Shown: piece after piece, positions 35,301-49,998 of the stretch
Numbering within the stretch: position 1 is the stretch's first letter
Layout of the letters: each line of letters starts with the position of its first letter
Origin: Phytoseiulus persimilis
Taxonomy: Eukaryota > Arthropoda > Arachnida > Mesostigmata > Phytoseiidae
NCBI GenBank assembly: GCA_037576195.1
Contig: CM075101.1
Span: forward strand, 12,214,001 to 12,278,000
Length of the DNA stretch: 64,000 nucleotides
Direction of reading: 5' to 3'
Notes under the pieces: model-generated
Database searches by the model: none
What the model saw: only the letters and a program-made list of their open reading frames with translations
What the model was told of the DNA's origin: nothing
Made by a program: the position numbers and the translations under genes

Positions 35301-37378
35301 CATAGATTTCCTTTGGAGGGCCTCGCCTTTCCAAAATGGCGGCGCGTGCCCGCCAGCTCGCTTGCCAGCTGCCCGCCAGTCAGCCCGCCATTCGTCCCGC
35401 CGTTTCGTCCGCTAGCCTCCCACGGACGGGCAGCTGTACACTGTGGCTCTCGCTTCCGCCGATTAGAGCAACTGAGGATATTTTTCCTCCATTCCTCTAT
35501 TTTCGCCCTGGGATGTTTGGACTGAGAGTTGGTCGATCGTCAAGAGAGGTTTCTGTTGATCTGAGACGTCAAAATATAGATTCCATGCTTCCTATTCGGA
35601 TTGGAATCTCCGAGGTATCACGGGGCTCGCGAAAGGGCCCGAGTGGTTACCCGAGGAATGCAGCTTCTCTTGGCAGTCTTCGAGGTAGCTGACCGCGCGG
35701 AAATTGACAGGGTCAGTCAGGAAGGCGAAGGGAATGAGGTTGACTGCTAGGCTCATTGGCGCGAAATCATGCGGAGCGTCAGCTACAGAGCTGTGCGTCT
35801 ACGCGGATGCCCCGCCCAGGCTCCGTCGAAGTGCGTTCGATTTTTTTCCCGAGTCGAGAACTTAGTTGTCAGGGAGCAAGTCGCCAACGAGCGCTCCGTA
35901 CAACAATCGTGCTTCTAATTGAGCTCCTAGGCCGAAGGCTCGGAAGCCGTTCTGAGTTCGACGCTCAACAGGCCCCGACCAGGCGCTGAACACTGATTTC
36001 GGAATCCTTCCCCCCTACGCGGCTGGTTTTTCACCGGGGCTGAAGATCATGGCCCGGTGACTCTCTCCTAGGGAATCCCGAGGCTGCCCCCGAAGGAGTG
36101 GGGAATATTCACCCTGATTGCACAAATCCACGAACGTGTGTTTCCATTCCTTGGCGGGCGTGCCTTTGTTCCCTCTGATTCTTTGCCCATTTCCCCAAAA
36201 GCGTTTCCCTGCCCCTAGCGTGATCTCATCCCAAGTCTTCCTTGGGAAATTCCAAGTCTCCCGTTCGAATTGCTGGGAACGGATTCGGTTGTGACTGCTG
36301 AGGACGCTGTCTCGATCGCGGTGATAGACACGTCCTTGAGAAACTCCTCATGATTGTGAACTGAAGCTCAATTTGGGTGATTTTCGGCTCCCAATACTCT
36401 GGCGGCGCACGGAAACAGCAGAAATTCTTGCGGAGGCCGGCATGTATTCTAACAATCCCAGGCCCAAAACCTCGCTGAACAATGAACTTCCATTGACAGC
36501 GACATAGTGGGTAGACGAACACCGAATCGCTTGTGACGAGTCTCTCTCAAATTGAATCATCAGGGCGGAAGCTCAAGCTGCGATTCCCTCCCGAAGAACC
36601 TGAAGTTCTACCGCTGGTGCGGAGATTCAGCGATAACCGGCATCGGAGTTCATTTCGAAGTTGTGTCGCTCAGGACTGAAGGATCGGAGCGAGCTCCTTC
36701 GTGAATGTCTTCATGAATGTCGACGCGGTTGAGTGCGCGTTAGTGTCGCTGCCAAGCGAATTCGGTTGAGCTGAGCGTAATCAGCCGTGTTGAGGCGACG
36801 TAGAGGCGTTCAGAAGGCAGAATAGCGCCGTCATGGATTGGGCTTGGGATTGGGTGAGCTTCTGAATTTTCTGGAGAAGGTGAAATGAAGCGAAAATAGA
36901 ACTACCCGATTCCTAGAATCGACGAGCTCGCGAGCGAGTCATCGTTGGATGAATCGAACACAAAAGCGGAAAGATTTCTGATGACTCACGTGCTGTACGA
37001 CTCACTCGCCCGCTCGGACCCGGTACAAGACGGCAATGCTCTGTTTTGAATCCCTCGTCCGCTTCATTCCGTTGGGGGGAAATGTTCCGCGTTTTTTCGG
37101 GGAGGTTGCGATACGTTTACCTATGGAACAGAGCGGCCCGGTCTAGGAGAGCGACAATAAAGTGAGTTTCCGCTCCAGAAAGGCTTGGATATCGACTCGC
37201 ATCAATTCTGGAAACCATGGGCGAACTCACCTTAGATCCCTCAGAAACTGTGAGCGTGCTCCTCGGCTTTGTCCGCAGCGTTCTCGTCTACTGGTTAGCT
37301 GCAAAGGGATCATATTTCTCTATCAGCTATGAACACCGCCATCAGACTTCAACCGATACATAAACGTTCAGTGAGGCA
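32351..37378. other. No gene recognised; short tetranucleotide tracts
   Basis: No recognisable gene. CCAA-type, GTCA-type and GGCA-type tetranucleotide tracts run head to tail at about 34490-34545. A run of 11 G lies at 33325-33335. Frames up to 155 codons (minus, 33081-33548) are without known relatives. Non-coding 5' exons of G-alpha-q could lie here but cannot be identified by eye. Confidence 0.35.
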
Positions 37379-38504
37379 TTGCTGAGACTCCCCTGCGTTG
37401 ACCATTCAACGGGAGTCGTTCCGCTCCCTTCTGCGCCTCGTTTATACTTTCTGCACATCCCTGCATTTTTGCGAACAGAACTCAGAGGAGGAGCAAAGAC
37501 TCGGGGCAGAGCCGGCTCGATGGTCCCCCTGGTCGTTCCGAGACGGACGAAGCTTCCGTTGAATCATGGAATATTTTCGGCGATGTGTCAGATTCGGGAG
37601 TGCAACGAAGTTGAGCGAGCGCGTGGAATATCCCGCGCGGACGGAGGCATCTTCCGCGGAAGAGCATGCCTTCCTGATTCTCGAGACGTGGACGAGAGTC
37701 ATAACTCGCTCGCGGCCTCTCTTGCAAGTACGACTTGGGAATCACGGGCTCCATTTGAGATGAACCCGAGAATTCCGGCGAGGAGCAGGCTTGGGATCTC
37801 AAACCGTTGTCTGTCGAGGAGCTCGTTCGAGGAATTCGAGTTGTCTCTCATGGAGAATTCGAACAGAACTCCGAGGCATCAGAATATTTTCTGTTTCCAT
37901 CGCAGTTTGTCCGAACATAGTAATTCGGATGAAAAATTCATCCGGAAGTCGCCGCTTTCATCGGTCCATCTCTGCTTTCAATCGGGGTTTTCCCCGGAAG
38001 AGTCCTTTCTTGCTGAGTCATGTGCGGACTACGATCGATCGAGCGTATTCGGGGCGAAACAACACGGTCGCGGAGTACACGTGCCGCATAGTCTCGGAAA
38101 TATTCCAACCCGAGAAAGAGTCGAATCCATATTTTTCCGGACACCGCTCCGGGTCATCGTCCACAAGACACACCGTGGCCACAACGGAATTCGGATCGGG
38201 AAATCGGCCAAAACTTGGGTCCATCTTGAGATTGGGTTCCGTGGTTATGGGCCGGGCAGAAGGAGCTTTTGTTAAATGTTGGGAACTTCACGTCCGCGAT
38301 CTCATGAGTCGGAGACGCTCAACAGCGGAGCTTTCGCCACGTTCGAGCCTCATCGTTGACTTTCGAGTCGGCTCCATCGGCTTGCCGACGCCATTCCGCG
38401 TACAGCGTTATAATTTCTTCGATCGAGAGAGCCTGTTGTACAAGAATAGTTTCTCGAACACGGCCCGCTCCAGTGACGAGCCCGACGAGAGCTGCGAGAG
38501 CTGA
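37379..38504 (+). other. Two long overlapping open frames without known relatives
   Basis: A 298-codon frame (37379-38275) overlaps a 237-codon frame (37791-38504) in another phase on the same strand, and several minus-strand frames are open too. Both proteins are rich in Ser, Arg and His and show no domain, signal peptide or repeat that I recognise. Two phases and both strands being open at once argues for locally low stop-codon density rather than a gene. Frames of this length are nonetheless rare in the rest of the unique sequence. Left as unresolved. Confidence 0.2.
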
Positions 38505-39969
38505 TGCAAGTAGCCCAGCGACTTCCCAACTTCATGTGTGTTAGCTCACACACTTCCGTCTTCTTCCGATTCCATGATCGCTGCCTCTTTTTGTTCCGCC
38601 GCTTCTTCCCGGGCTCTTCTCCCATCGGTTGAATGCTGATACAGTTCTACGCAATACCCGCAGCTTGTGGCTAATGCGACAACAGATCGTGAAGGCGTAT
38701 TGCTAACCTTGAGAGGATCTCAAGAATCTTCCCGGCCTTGTTCACGATACGCGAATCTTTCCACGAACGATTCCGCGTCGATCTGGGGCCGTTTGACATC
38801 GCAGTCAAGTTGCATGACCGCTGCGGCAGGTTTCCAATCGGCATATCCAGTTTCTGGGGAGTCGTGGAATTCCAGTTAGCTCCTAACGGTAAAGCGCTCT
38901 TAGCCATTCGAGAATCCGATCGGCAGGAGATCCTCTCGTCTCACCGATAGAGAGAAAGGGGAAAGATTGCTGGCATAGCATATGAGTGGAAGGGAGAATA
39001 GGGCATTCATTGGCTCACACGCGACCTCCTGTCGAGTTTGTGGTGCCGGAGAATCGGCTCTTCTATTTGAGTTCATTTCTCTACCCGCGCTCCGACCTCG
39101 TCTTCCTCGTCCATCAGCAGCACGATGGCCGCGAACTCGACCACTCGGTGGTCCTCCTCCAAACGCCAGCGGTCGAGGATCACCATAGCTTTTCGTCTCG
39201 GCCGTTGCTCGGGCCGTTCTTCCTTTCTCCATCCCCTCCCTCCCTCCTGCACTCTCCCTCCCTCTTGCTCCAGGATCCGAGGTGGATACGCTGTTGCGGG
39301 CGGCAGACTGAACAGCATTGCCGAACAACAGGGCTGTACTATGGAGCACACCGGGTTGAGAAACGAGTCATGCCGTCTATACAGTCGAGCAGACGGCTTT
39401 GCCTCTCCCCCTCGATGTAATGCCGGCTGCGTTGTGAACCTGGAAATTCCATTTATCGTCGTTCAATTGATCGTCGCGGTCAAGGTCGGATTGATCTCTG
39501 GAAGAGGCGGGGAATCGGCGGAGATAGAGAAATTCAAAAACAAGATGGAGGCCAGGTTGACGGTGTAGCATTCGATACAGCGACTGAGTACCGCTTACTC
39601 GAGGCCTGAGCTCCCAAAGGATGGGAAAGTAGCAAATGACATCGGATCAGAGGGCATCGAGGGAAAAAAAATGATCTTGATCGGTATCATCACCCGACCG
39701 GGCTCTTCACGAACTTACTTACACTAATTCGATATGGGACCGGCTTGCATGAAAAAAAGCGCGAAAAAATGTCGCCCCTGGGATATATGTGAAGGAAGGA
39801 AGCGTCAGGGAAAGGAGCGGAGAGGTTATACCGACCGCAGCGTACAGCCTATCCATAACGAACTAGTTTACTGTGCGACTTCACTCGTTTGAAAACCACC
39901 AACTCATCAGCCATGCAGGGTTCTGAGAGTCGTTCTTCCTTTCCAGTTACACGGGTTCTTGCAGGCAAA
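38505..39969 (+). promoter_or_regulatory. Upstream region of G-alpha-q with a pyrimidine-rich tract
   Basis: No coding exon recognised. The stretch 39198-39275 is almost all C and T on the plus strand, set in GC-rich, CpG-containing DNA. This suits a promoter or 5' UTR of the gene starting at 39970. Overlapping open frames on both strands follow from the base bias. The exact transcription start cannot be placed. Confidence 0.35.
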
Positions 39970-41769
<1,800 letters not shown>

Positions 41770-43808
41770 AGATGTTTCACCGCCAACGCTGCATGCATCG
41801 TGAACATATACGTACCAATCTTCTGGTAACTATTCGACATGAAGACATCGAGAAGATCAAACAATCATGCCACAAGTGAAAAGCTCAGACCGGGAAGAGA
41901 TGGTTCCGTGTTACCGAACGGGTTGACAGCGTCAATGATGTCTGCAACTGCAGCAATATCTACTACTCCAGCAACAAGAACAACTCGACAACCACCACAG
42001 GAGCAAGAACAACGTTGGGAAGGAGAACAGCGACCCCTCAAGTAACATCGAGGTGTCATTCTAAACAACTAGGATTTCTACTGATATTTTTACATTATCT
42101 TGACGTGGATGCGAAGCTACTCTTACGTATTAAGTGGACAAAGTCGTTGTCGTCGCCGTCGCCGGAGGGCAGACGATGTAGACGACCGATGTATGGATGT
42201 ACCGCAGTGGACTTCGAACAACTTTCAGTCTTCTTTTTCCGCTGGTATTCCGCATCCGCCGATCCCTGCCGTTCCTCTGATACTGCCACTCTGAGGTCGC
42301 GGTGACGACGAGGACGACAATGGAGCCCGCGATGCTTGCCGACATCAGTACGGCATGTCCTTCGGTCAGACAAACAGAGGAAAGTTCGATGAGGCTCGCA
42401 AACAATAATGAAATCCATTGAACATGCGTTGGTAACTAGCTAGATGCTGAAAGACATTGTCTTCATTGCTAATGGATCGATCGTCAACGGATTGAGGATG
42501 TTTGACGAGTGGGTGGCTGGATACATGGATGAGTGTGACCAAACTGACAAATGGCGTCTGTGTTAGACTGGACACGAGCGGATGAATGGAGAGATGATGG
42601 AGGATCGGGAGGATCGAGTCCATTGGCCGGATGGGGAACGGAAACTTCAGAGCGTGGTTGCATCGATGGGCACAGCCTGAATAGGAAGGAGGCCGGGCCG
42701 AGGTGTAACTGGGACGACGGGGTGGAGACGACGCGGTCGATGGAGGTCGTGAATCGCTTGATTGGTGGCGATCGACATTGATGAACAAAATACTGTGCCG
42801 ATACTCGGGCGATTTCTTTCTGGTTCAAGGTTTAATTCAATGGTATTGGAAGCATGATCGTGTATCTTTTTCGTCTACTCGTTTGATTGCCTGTATCGAG
42901 AGATTGGTAACGGACTGCCAAGCGCAGGTCGTCGCGGCCTAACCGTTCCGATCCAATCTGAAATCGTCCAGTACCGACATAAACAAGCCAATGCAAGCAA
43001 CGTAGGGAATTCTTGAATGAACTGATTGGGGCTAAATGATTCCTATCTGCTTGAGTGGGGCCGATTCGATGGTGAACAGGCCAGAAATGGCTCGGCGGCT
43101 CAGCGGGCGGATGGTCGGTCGGAGAGCGTTGGGGTGCTTCAGAACGATGCGCGAAGGTGCGGCTGATCCTTTAGAAACTGATGAACGCTGCGGCGTTGAG
43201 ATCCGGAGGCGTTCCATTGTCGTCATAATGAATATCTCGTTGCCAAAGATGATAGAAGCGAACCGGGAGATCGTGGCTCCGGTAACGTCTGTTTGAGCCA
43301 GCGCTCTCCTGAGCTAATGAGAACACATCGGAAGCGAACACGTATGCACACACAAACACACACCCATCCCCGGACAAACCGGCAGCAGTGCAGAGAGCTC
43401 TTCATTATGGTCATGTTTTCATCTTTCTGAAACGCGTGTTCATTGATTTCCATAGAACGGCGAAAAAGTCGACTGACGCTTGATCGGAGCGCGTTCATTG
43501 CCGAAGTAGAATCTTTGATCAGTCATCACTCACTAGCGGAAATGACTGTGCCGCACGAAAATTGATTCCGTGCAGCATGTGGTCCGCGACTCGGACACGG
43601 GATTTGAAGCGAAATCCATGGCCACACTTGAAAACGCTGCCCTGACAGCGGACATCAACACATGCAACAGCTACGAAATGTGGACCTGACTTACACCTAT
43701 CCAGACAGCAACACAAAACTACTCCGTGCCTCCCATCGGAAGTGGAGACACCATATTCTTCGCTATCATTACAGATTGAGGACGATACAGAGATGACAGT
43801 TAATCAGG

Positions 43809-43836
43809 TGACGACGACGACGGCGGCGGCGGCGAG
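43809..43836. repeat. GAC/GGC triplet microsatellite
   Basis: About four GAC units pass directly into about four GGC units (TGACGACGACGACGGCGGCG core). Confidence 0.8.
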
Positions 43837-43952
43837 ATGATGTAAAAAAGTCTGTTAATGTTACCCTCTCCTGTAAATAATAGAGTATATGAGTGACAGA
43901 CGGCGGTTCACAGATGGCGGAAATCTTATACGGCAATTAGATAAATTACTAT

Positions 43953-43961
<9 letters not shown>

Positions 43962-43983
<22 letters not shown>
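43962..43983. repeat. AT dinucleotide microsatellite
   Basis: Eleven alternating AT units, uninterrupted. Confidence 0.9.
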
Positions 43984-46886
43984 GGAGACAGACTTGGAGT
44001 TTACGTGTATGAAGCAACTTCCTCCGCAGACGAACAGGTCGTCTCTCAGTCGACAACAAATACCTTTCAGACCGGTTCTGACCACTGACCCATGGTTGAA
44101 GTTCATTTGTACCCTGCTTGCTCACTCGTATCGGAAATTCATTGACGCCTTGGCTCACAATCAATCCGATTTCGCTGCGGACCCCGAATGGCTTCACGAT
44201 TGCACTGGTTCATTGAAATTTCAACCGTAGTTTTGTTCGATCTTCGAGAGCGGCTTCTCGCGTTTTCGCGTTCGTGCATGGCTCGAGTTTTGTCAGACTC
44301 TCGTGGAGATCCCGCAATGCAAATTAAATTTCGGAACACATAAACAGAGCTAGATGAGAACACACACACGCGAGCTCATTCATCATCGCCTACTTATCTG
44401 TTGGTTGGAGATTGATCGACGATGACTGACGCATTCTGTTCTTGATCCTTCAGCCTATACCGAAGTCACAACAATGACTTGGACAGACGACGCCGCTGAT
44501 CTTCGCCGCATTCAGAAGCAATCGACAGAAACAACAAGAACTAGGTTGCATCCGGTGCGAGTTAGACGCCGATATCGACCTCGGCACCGAGCTGCTCTAG
44601 GTACTCTAGCCCGGTGACGGGTTTCTCGCAGCGGAGGGACTGTGACTTGATTTTTATCGAGTGTTTCCTCTCCCACTGGTCTCGGTTCTCGGTCGTTCTC
44701 TGGTTCGCGACGCCAATGAGTTGAACGACATCGACGACGGCGGCGACAACGACGACGATGAAGCCGATGACGGATTGAACAAACAGTGACAAATGACTAG
44801 ATGGCAGGCTTCGGAATCGATCGGTCGCGAGCCTGTTCAGGAGAGTAGTGCGGAGATCACGACAACAAAGCTGTGTTGCTATTCGTTCCCAGAGGATCAT
44901 GTACATGTAATGTCATTATACGAGACAGAGAAGCACTACTACGAAGTCAGACAGAAGCCATCCTCCGGGGTGGTCTCAGGCTCAACTTTCAAAACGCAGT
45001 TGAAACGCGTGGTAGCTATATCGGCTCAGCGCCCGGCCTAGCGCCCGCTGCTCCATGGACTGCCAATGAGACAGACCAACGTGCTGAGCCATGGGAGTCA
45101 GTGTCGCCCGAGCGGTTGCGTATCTTTCTCTCCCGTAATCATCAACCGAGAAACTGACGAATCATCTATCTGATTATCTACCCCTTAATCTGTAAATACA
45201 CTTATGCAATGGAACTCATTCGAGCTAAATTCAGAGGCACATCCATCCACTTCTACTCGGGTGACGAGCGAGTGACTGATTGCTTCATCGGCTCATTCAT
45301 TGATCGATTGAGTGGCTGAGTGAGAGATTGACAGATAAATCCGATTAATCGGATTACCGAATGGGTGACTTGTCCATCGAGTGGTTGGGATTGTGTGACT
45401 GATGAGAGATGAATGAATTGATCCATCGATCGGTCGTCTGGGTGCGTTCTTTGTTGAGTGCGTGAACGTGGCTTGTGTGATTAGATGAGTTTTCATCAGA
45501 AGATGCAGCGCTGCCTCAAATGGAATCGGCTTTTGCCGACTGGTTCACTGGGTCTAATCCGACTGGCATGTGGATTTTCCATGCCGTTCGTTGCGCTCTG
45601 CCTGCGACCATAATATTGCCCCACGGACTACCTAATATAAGAACGATGCCGCGCTCCAACATGAGGAGGTTAGAACCATTGGAAGATGAGTGATGTGAGC
45701 TGGTATGAACCGACTGTTGTTATTACCTTCGAATGACAGTGGTGACGACAGCAGGACGACAGAGCTGAGACATTTCGTGAGCTGCATCGGCATGAATAGG
45801 TCTCGTTGAGAGTTACTTCCACGCGAATTCGATGAATCAACATGCATTTATTTCAAGCAGACCATGTTCTTGATGAAGTTTTTCGTCACGGTCACGACAT
45901 CTGCAGTCTTCGGTTCAAGCAGATCATTGAAAGTTGAGATCGCAACAGCATCCAAGGGAACCAACGGCCCCCGTTTCGCCTCAATCATGCAATCAGGAGC
46001 TCATTCACATCTCTCCCCCTATGATTCGATGTAATCGAATTACGATTTCTTCTTCGGACCTAAGGATCGCTACAGCAGCTCCTCTCCTGTCTCTGCAGTG
46101 GTCACAAAGAACAAGCCTAGTCAAGCTGTCGAATCGACAACAGCCATAGCTCGTTGAGAGTGATCGCCATTCACGACTCCACACCGATGGGAAGAATGCG
46201 CTGCGACTTTTTCGATCCAGCCCTCGAAAATATCTGCGGGATGGAAATTGTGATTATGGCGATGGGAGAGCAGGAGAGACCAAGTCAACAACCTCGAGCG
46301 AACTGCGGGAATAGTTGAGCTGCGTCGATATCCTCGGTGGCACAGATATCTGGCTCTCACACGATGTTTTATGATGAACACTGTTTCGGTTTTCGATCGA
46401 ATAGAGACTGCGAGCGTGAAAAACCGAAACAATCTATGATGCGAAAGGCGTCTGCTTGTCCGTCGGTGGAGGAGGAACACGACGGTTCATTTTTATATCT
46501 GTCAACGTTTTCCAACATATGCTGAGCGTCAAACATTGAATTTGATGATCAGAGTTCTGCACAGCAAAATGCAAGTTTGAACTTCCGCCTAACGTATGTT
46601 TTTAGTCATAGTCCGAATAGAATAACTTGAACGAAGGAGATACTTGCAGAAACTGCGACACAGAGCGAAATAACGAGCATTTCCTTTTGCCATTATTTTT
46701 CATCCTCGGATTGATTATGCACGCAAGCTGACCTTGTCCATATTTGGTTATTGCGGAGAGGTTACCCGGACGAAAACCAGCCCCGCAATTGTTACTCGCT
46801 TATTTCTCCTTTTCTGAGCCCGCGATTCATACTTTGGAAGAAGCGAAGGATACCGATTGATATGATGACGCCGATGATGATAGTAT

Positions 46887-46921
46887 ACATAATATATATA
46901 TAAATAAAATTATATATATAT
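46887..46921. repeat. AT-rich microsatellite containing an AATAAA
   Basis: Two TATATATA runs flank TAAATAAAAT. The AATAAA at 46903-46908 is a candidate distal poly(A) signal for G-alpha-q. Confidence 0.6.
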
Positions 46922-46997
46922 GAGACGAACTATACGGATTGAAAAAGATGTTATGTGAGAAAGTACTAGTTGTTCATCATTCTCGATCTAGAAACTC

Positions 46998-47054
46998 AAA
47001 CAACAACAACAACAACAGAAACCCAGCGCTTCCAACCAACCAACCAACCAACCG
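46998..47054. repeat. CAA triplet and CCAA tetranucleotide microsatellites
   Basis: A CAA run of about seven units is followed, after a short spacer, by five CCAA units. Confidence 0.85.
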
Positions 47055-47587
47055 ACTAACGTCTTGACGAGAAGAAATCACGCCTCACAAGTCCGCCTCA
47101 CCGAGGCCATTTGGCCGTCACCTACCCTCCACCTACTGTTCACTTACAATGTCCACCTGCAGTCCCCGTCTGGAGTCTACCTACTGTCTCGACCTGTATT
47201 TCCGGTATTGGCTCCACCTGTGTATCGTACTTATGGTACATTCGACCGTGACACGTCTGTCGAGCGTGCGATGCACGCTTCAGACTCTGGCGACAAGTGG
47301 CACGGCGACGACCGGTGGATAGTTTCGAAAGAGTCATGTTCCGAAGATGTGTTCTCCAATTCATTTTGGGTGTCTCTCTCCATATGAAGTGCAAGCGTTT
47401 TGCGTCATCAGATTGCGTGATTGCACGTGGTTCAACTTTGTCATCCATCGAACAGTTATTATTTGGTTTTCCTTCTCTCATACAGCATTTTTCCATTGTA
47501 TTTGATCAGATAGGTGTTGTCCACTGCCTACAAGGTGGATGAATGGCTAAATATTCAATTGATTGACTGATGTCTGAGGGATTGATC

Positions 47588-47885
47588 GACTGATTGATTG
47601 ATTGATAGATTGATAAATTGTCTAACAGTTTGTTTACGGGAAGGCAGGCGAATTGATGTTGACATGACTTGCCAAGTTTCGCCTTGAGCGATCTACCTAG
47701 GAGCCAGCTATCGATGATGAACCCAGCTATTTTAAATAACTGAACTTCGCTCTCTCTCTATTTCTCCTTCCCTTGAATATATGATGAAGAAAAATGATGA
47801 TGATGCTGATGATAAAGATGCTGCTGATGATGATAATAATAATGGTAATTAATGATAATGATAATAATAATAAGGATAATGAATA
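47588..47885. repeat. GATT tetranucleotide and GAT/AAT triplet microsatellites
   Basis: GATT units fill about 47590-47615. Imperfect GAT, GCT and AAT triplets fill about 47793-47885. Confidence 0.8.
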
Positions 47886-48240
47886 AATAGTCTTGTCATC
47901 AAACTTGAGGTTGTGATCCCTTGTGTCCCAGGTTAACGAAATTTGACACAGTCCAGCCTCAAGCTCATCAGACTCTAAGAGAAAAATGGCAAAGGATGCG
48001 ACTCCGTAGTCAGGCTGAGAGGTCCGGTGTTTAACTGTTCGTACAACGATCTTTGGAGAAAATTGTGAGGGAGGGCCTAAGGATTGGAACTCCCTCGTTA
48101 TGCTTCTAGTGCAATCTCTTCCTCGGAGTTTACGGCTTGAGGTACGGGGACTCTTCACTACAGGGGAGAAGATGTGGTTTCGGGACGAATCTTTCGCGAA
48201 GAAAGCTCGTATCTCGGTATCGATTCTGAGGAGGAGTTTT

Positions 48241-49737
48241 TGAATCGCCCCTCTGCGATCGTACCAAAAAGATGAGTTACAAGCGGCGAGGGACGCCATC
48301 TTTGATGATGACAAATATTTGGAGACTGGAAACGGATCTGTATCCGTCACGGCGGTCTGATGCTGATGGAGGAGCACTGGGCGAGATCAAAGATGACCGA
48401 GCGAGGTTGAGCATGGAAACTCGGCAAATCAATTCTCTGTGGAACGCGAATCGGTGGTAGAAGTTCAGCAAGAGATTGAGCATCCAAAGGTCGAGCGGCT
48501 CAAGTGCCTTTCGTGGCGCCAGGCGACCTCTGAGGAAGTGTCCAAAGCGACCAAAATCTCTAACCTCATTTCTCCTTTGCTTCGCGACTCCGGACTGGGA
48601 ACTCATGCATACAGCATGTTTGGTATTGCTTCCACTTCGGGTGCTTTTCTAGTCTTGTCGTCAATTTTTCGTTTCCTGATTTCCATTTGTTTCCCAAGTC
48701 ATCATTGTTGATCGGCCTGTTGGGAAGGCGTTGAAGTCTGGGTTTATGTTGTAGCATTCATGCTCTGCGCTGCTCTTTTCTGAGGAAGGCGTCTCCCTTC
48801 TTCATGATATACGCCACGATTCGCGTGGCTCCGTGCCATATTTCCTCGGAGTTCATCATGACTCCCACGACATCTTGGAACGTCACGTATGCGAGGCCCC
48901 TCTGGCTCCTTCGACAGCTTGACATTTCAGAAAAGTCTAGTTCACGTCATCGATTCCGCACTACAGAAAACACAGGTTGGGGTCTGGGCCGTACGGATGG
49001 AATGGTTTTTTAACCGAAGTTGCCGTGGTCCGTCATGATCGGTGTGGTGTGGTAGCTGAGTTCTCCGAAGGGTCTGTCCCACTTTTTTCTAAATGTCGGC
49101 GATGAAGAACCATGGCAGGCTGATGCCATTGGTCAATTGTCTTGGTTTCGATTTCTCCCTTCGTGGCCTTCTCCTCTTCGTCGCTCGTTGAGTCGTGTTA
49201 CCATCTGGCTCGTTCATTCGATAATTATATTCGTATCATCGCAAGAGGAGGCCAGGGAGTGATGCCGGCGAGAACCAAGAGGACTGAGCTGGGCAATAAG
49301 CGATACCCGCGCGTGTGACCGATAAGATTCGACTCGAGACGTCTCCGCCGGCGGAGCGAACGGACTTGGAAGAGGAAGTACTTCATGACGGTGCGTTCGG
49401 GAGATCAAGCATGGCTTCGAGGGCGGATCGACTCGAGAGCTTCGTGCAATTCAATGAGCGGTAGGGTTTGCGGATTTCGGTGAGGATGCATCATACAACC
49501 TTTGAATTATCAGCTAAGCAAGCAGGTCGAGATGTACGATGGTCTTGTGAAGATATCTTCGTGAGTTCGCACCCAAAAGTGTTTGCTGACAGAGCGGATT
49601 CGGGACGACCAATTGTGGGCCTGAACATCGGTCACTGGAGGCTACAAAACGGACACCATTTCATCTGAGTCCCGGTGTTACACGTCGCATACCTTCCTTG
49701 TTAGTGATGATTCGAGCTTCCAGATGACTTCCAGATA
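48241..49737. other. No gene recognised
   Basis: Short frames only. A plus-strand stretch near 48256-48360 (APLRSYQKDELQAARDAI) is protein-like and faintly recalls a pipsqueak-type helix, but it hits a stop before the second half of that motif. Confidence 0.35.
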
Positions 49738-49998
49738 CTACAGGGGAGAAAAATTGACATTCCTTGCTCCTCTTCGCGATGAGGTTAAGTAGATGCAGAT
49801 GATTCGTTCGGTGAGCCAGTTGCGGCCTGACAGACTTCCCAGGTCACTTTGGGTGACTACCTGATTGGAATCCTCAACAGGAACTCGACATGAGTCACAC
49901 CCGAAATCCTCATTAATCGTCTCGAGAATTGAACGATCGGCAGATGAATCGTTATGGATGGAACCCAGTATGTAATGGGACCGCCAAGTAGAGGGCAT
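49738..49998 (-). pseudogene. Fragment resembling the N-terminal part of a Ulp1/SENP (C48) protease domain
   Basis: The minus-strand frame of 86 codons contains, from residue 48, VTQSDLGSLSGRNWLTER then IICIYL and ends VNFSPL. C48 cysteine proteases begin their domain with a hydrophobic-Thr-x-x-Asp-Leu-x-x-Leu, then N-W-L-[ND]-[DE]-x-I-[IN]-x-Y-[LF], then a strand ending in F-x-x-[FL]. The catalytic His, Asp and Cys that should lie downstream are not found after the stop at 49738. Such domains occur in host desumoylases and in several DNA transposons. The resemblance is moderate and based on pattern only. Confidence 0.35.

Larger units (their letters stand above)
41770..48240. other. G-alpha-q 3' flank; simple-repeat-rich, no other gene recognised
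   Basis: The first canonical plus-strand AATAAA after the G-alpha-q stop that I found is at 46903-46908 (a variant ATTAAA is at 44323-44328). The 3' UTR may therefore be several kilobases long. The stretch is full of short triplet and tetranucleotide runs. A minus-strand frame of 216 codons (47727-48377) ends in an Ile/Ser-rich tail coded by the GAT/AAT microsatellite and is not taken as a gene. Confidence 0.4.

Noticed and set aside
48256..48360. Short plus-strand peptide resembling the first helix of a pipsqueak DNA-binding motif
   Set aside because: A stop codon precedes the second half of the motif and no exon continues it.
47727..48377. 216-codon minus-strand frame with a hydrophobic Ile/Ser tail resembling a membrane segment
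   Set aside because: The tail is coded by the GAT/AAT microsatellite and the rest has no recognisable domain.
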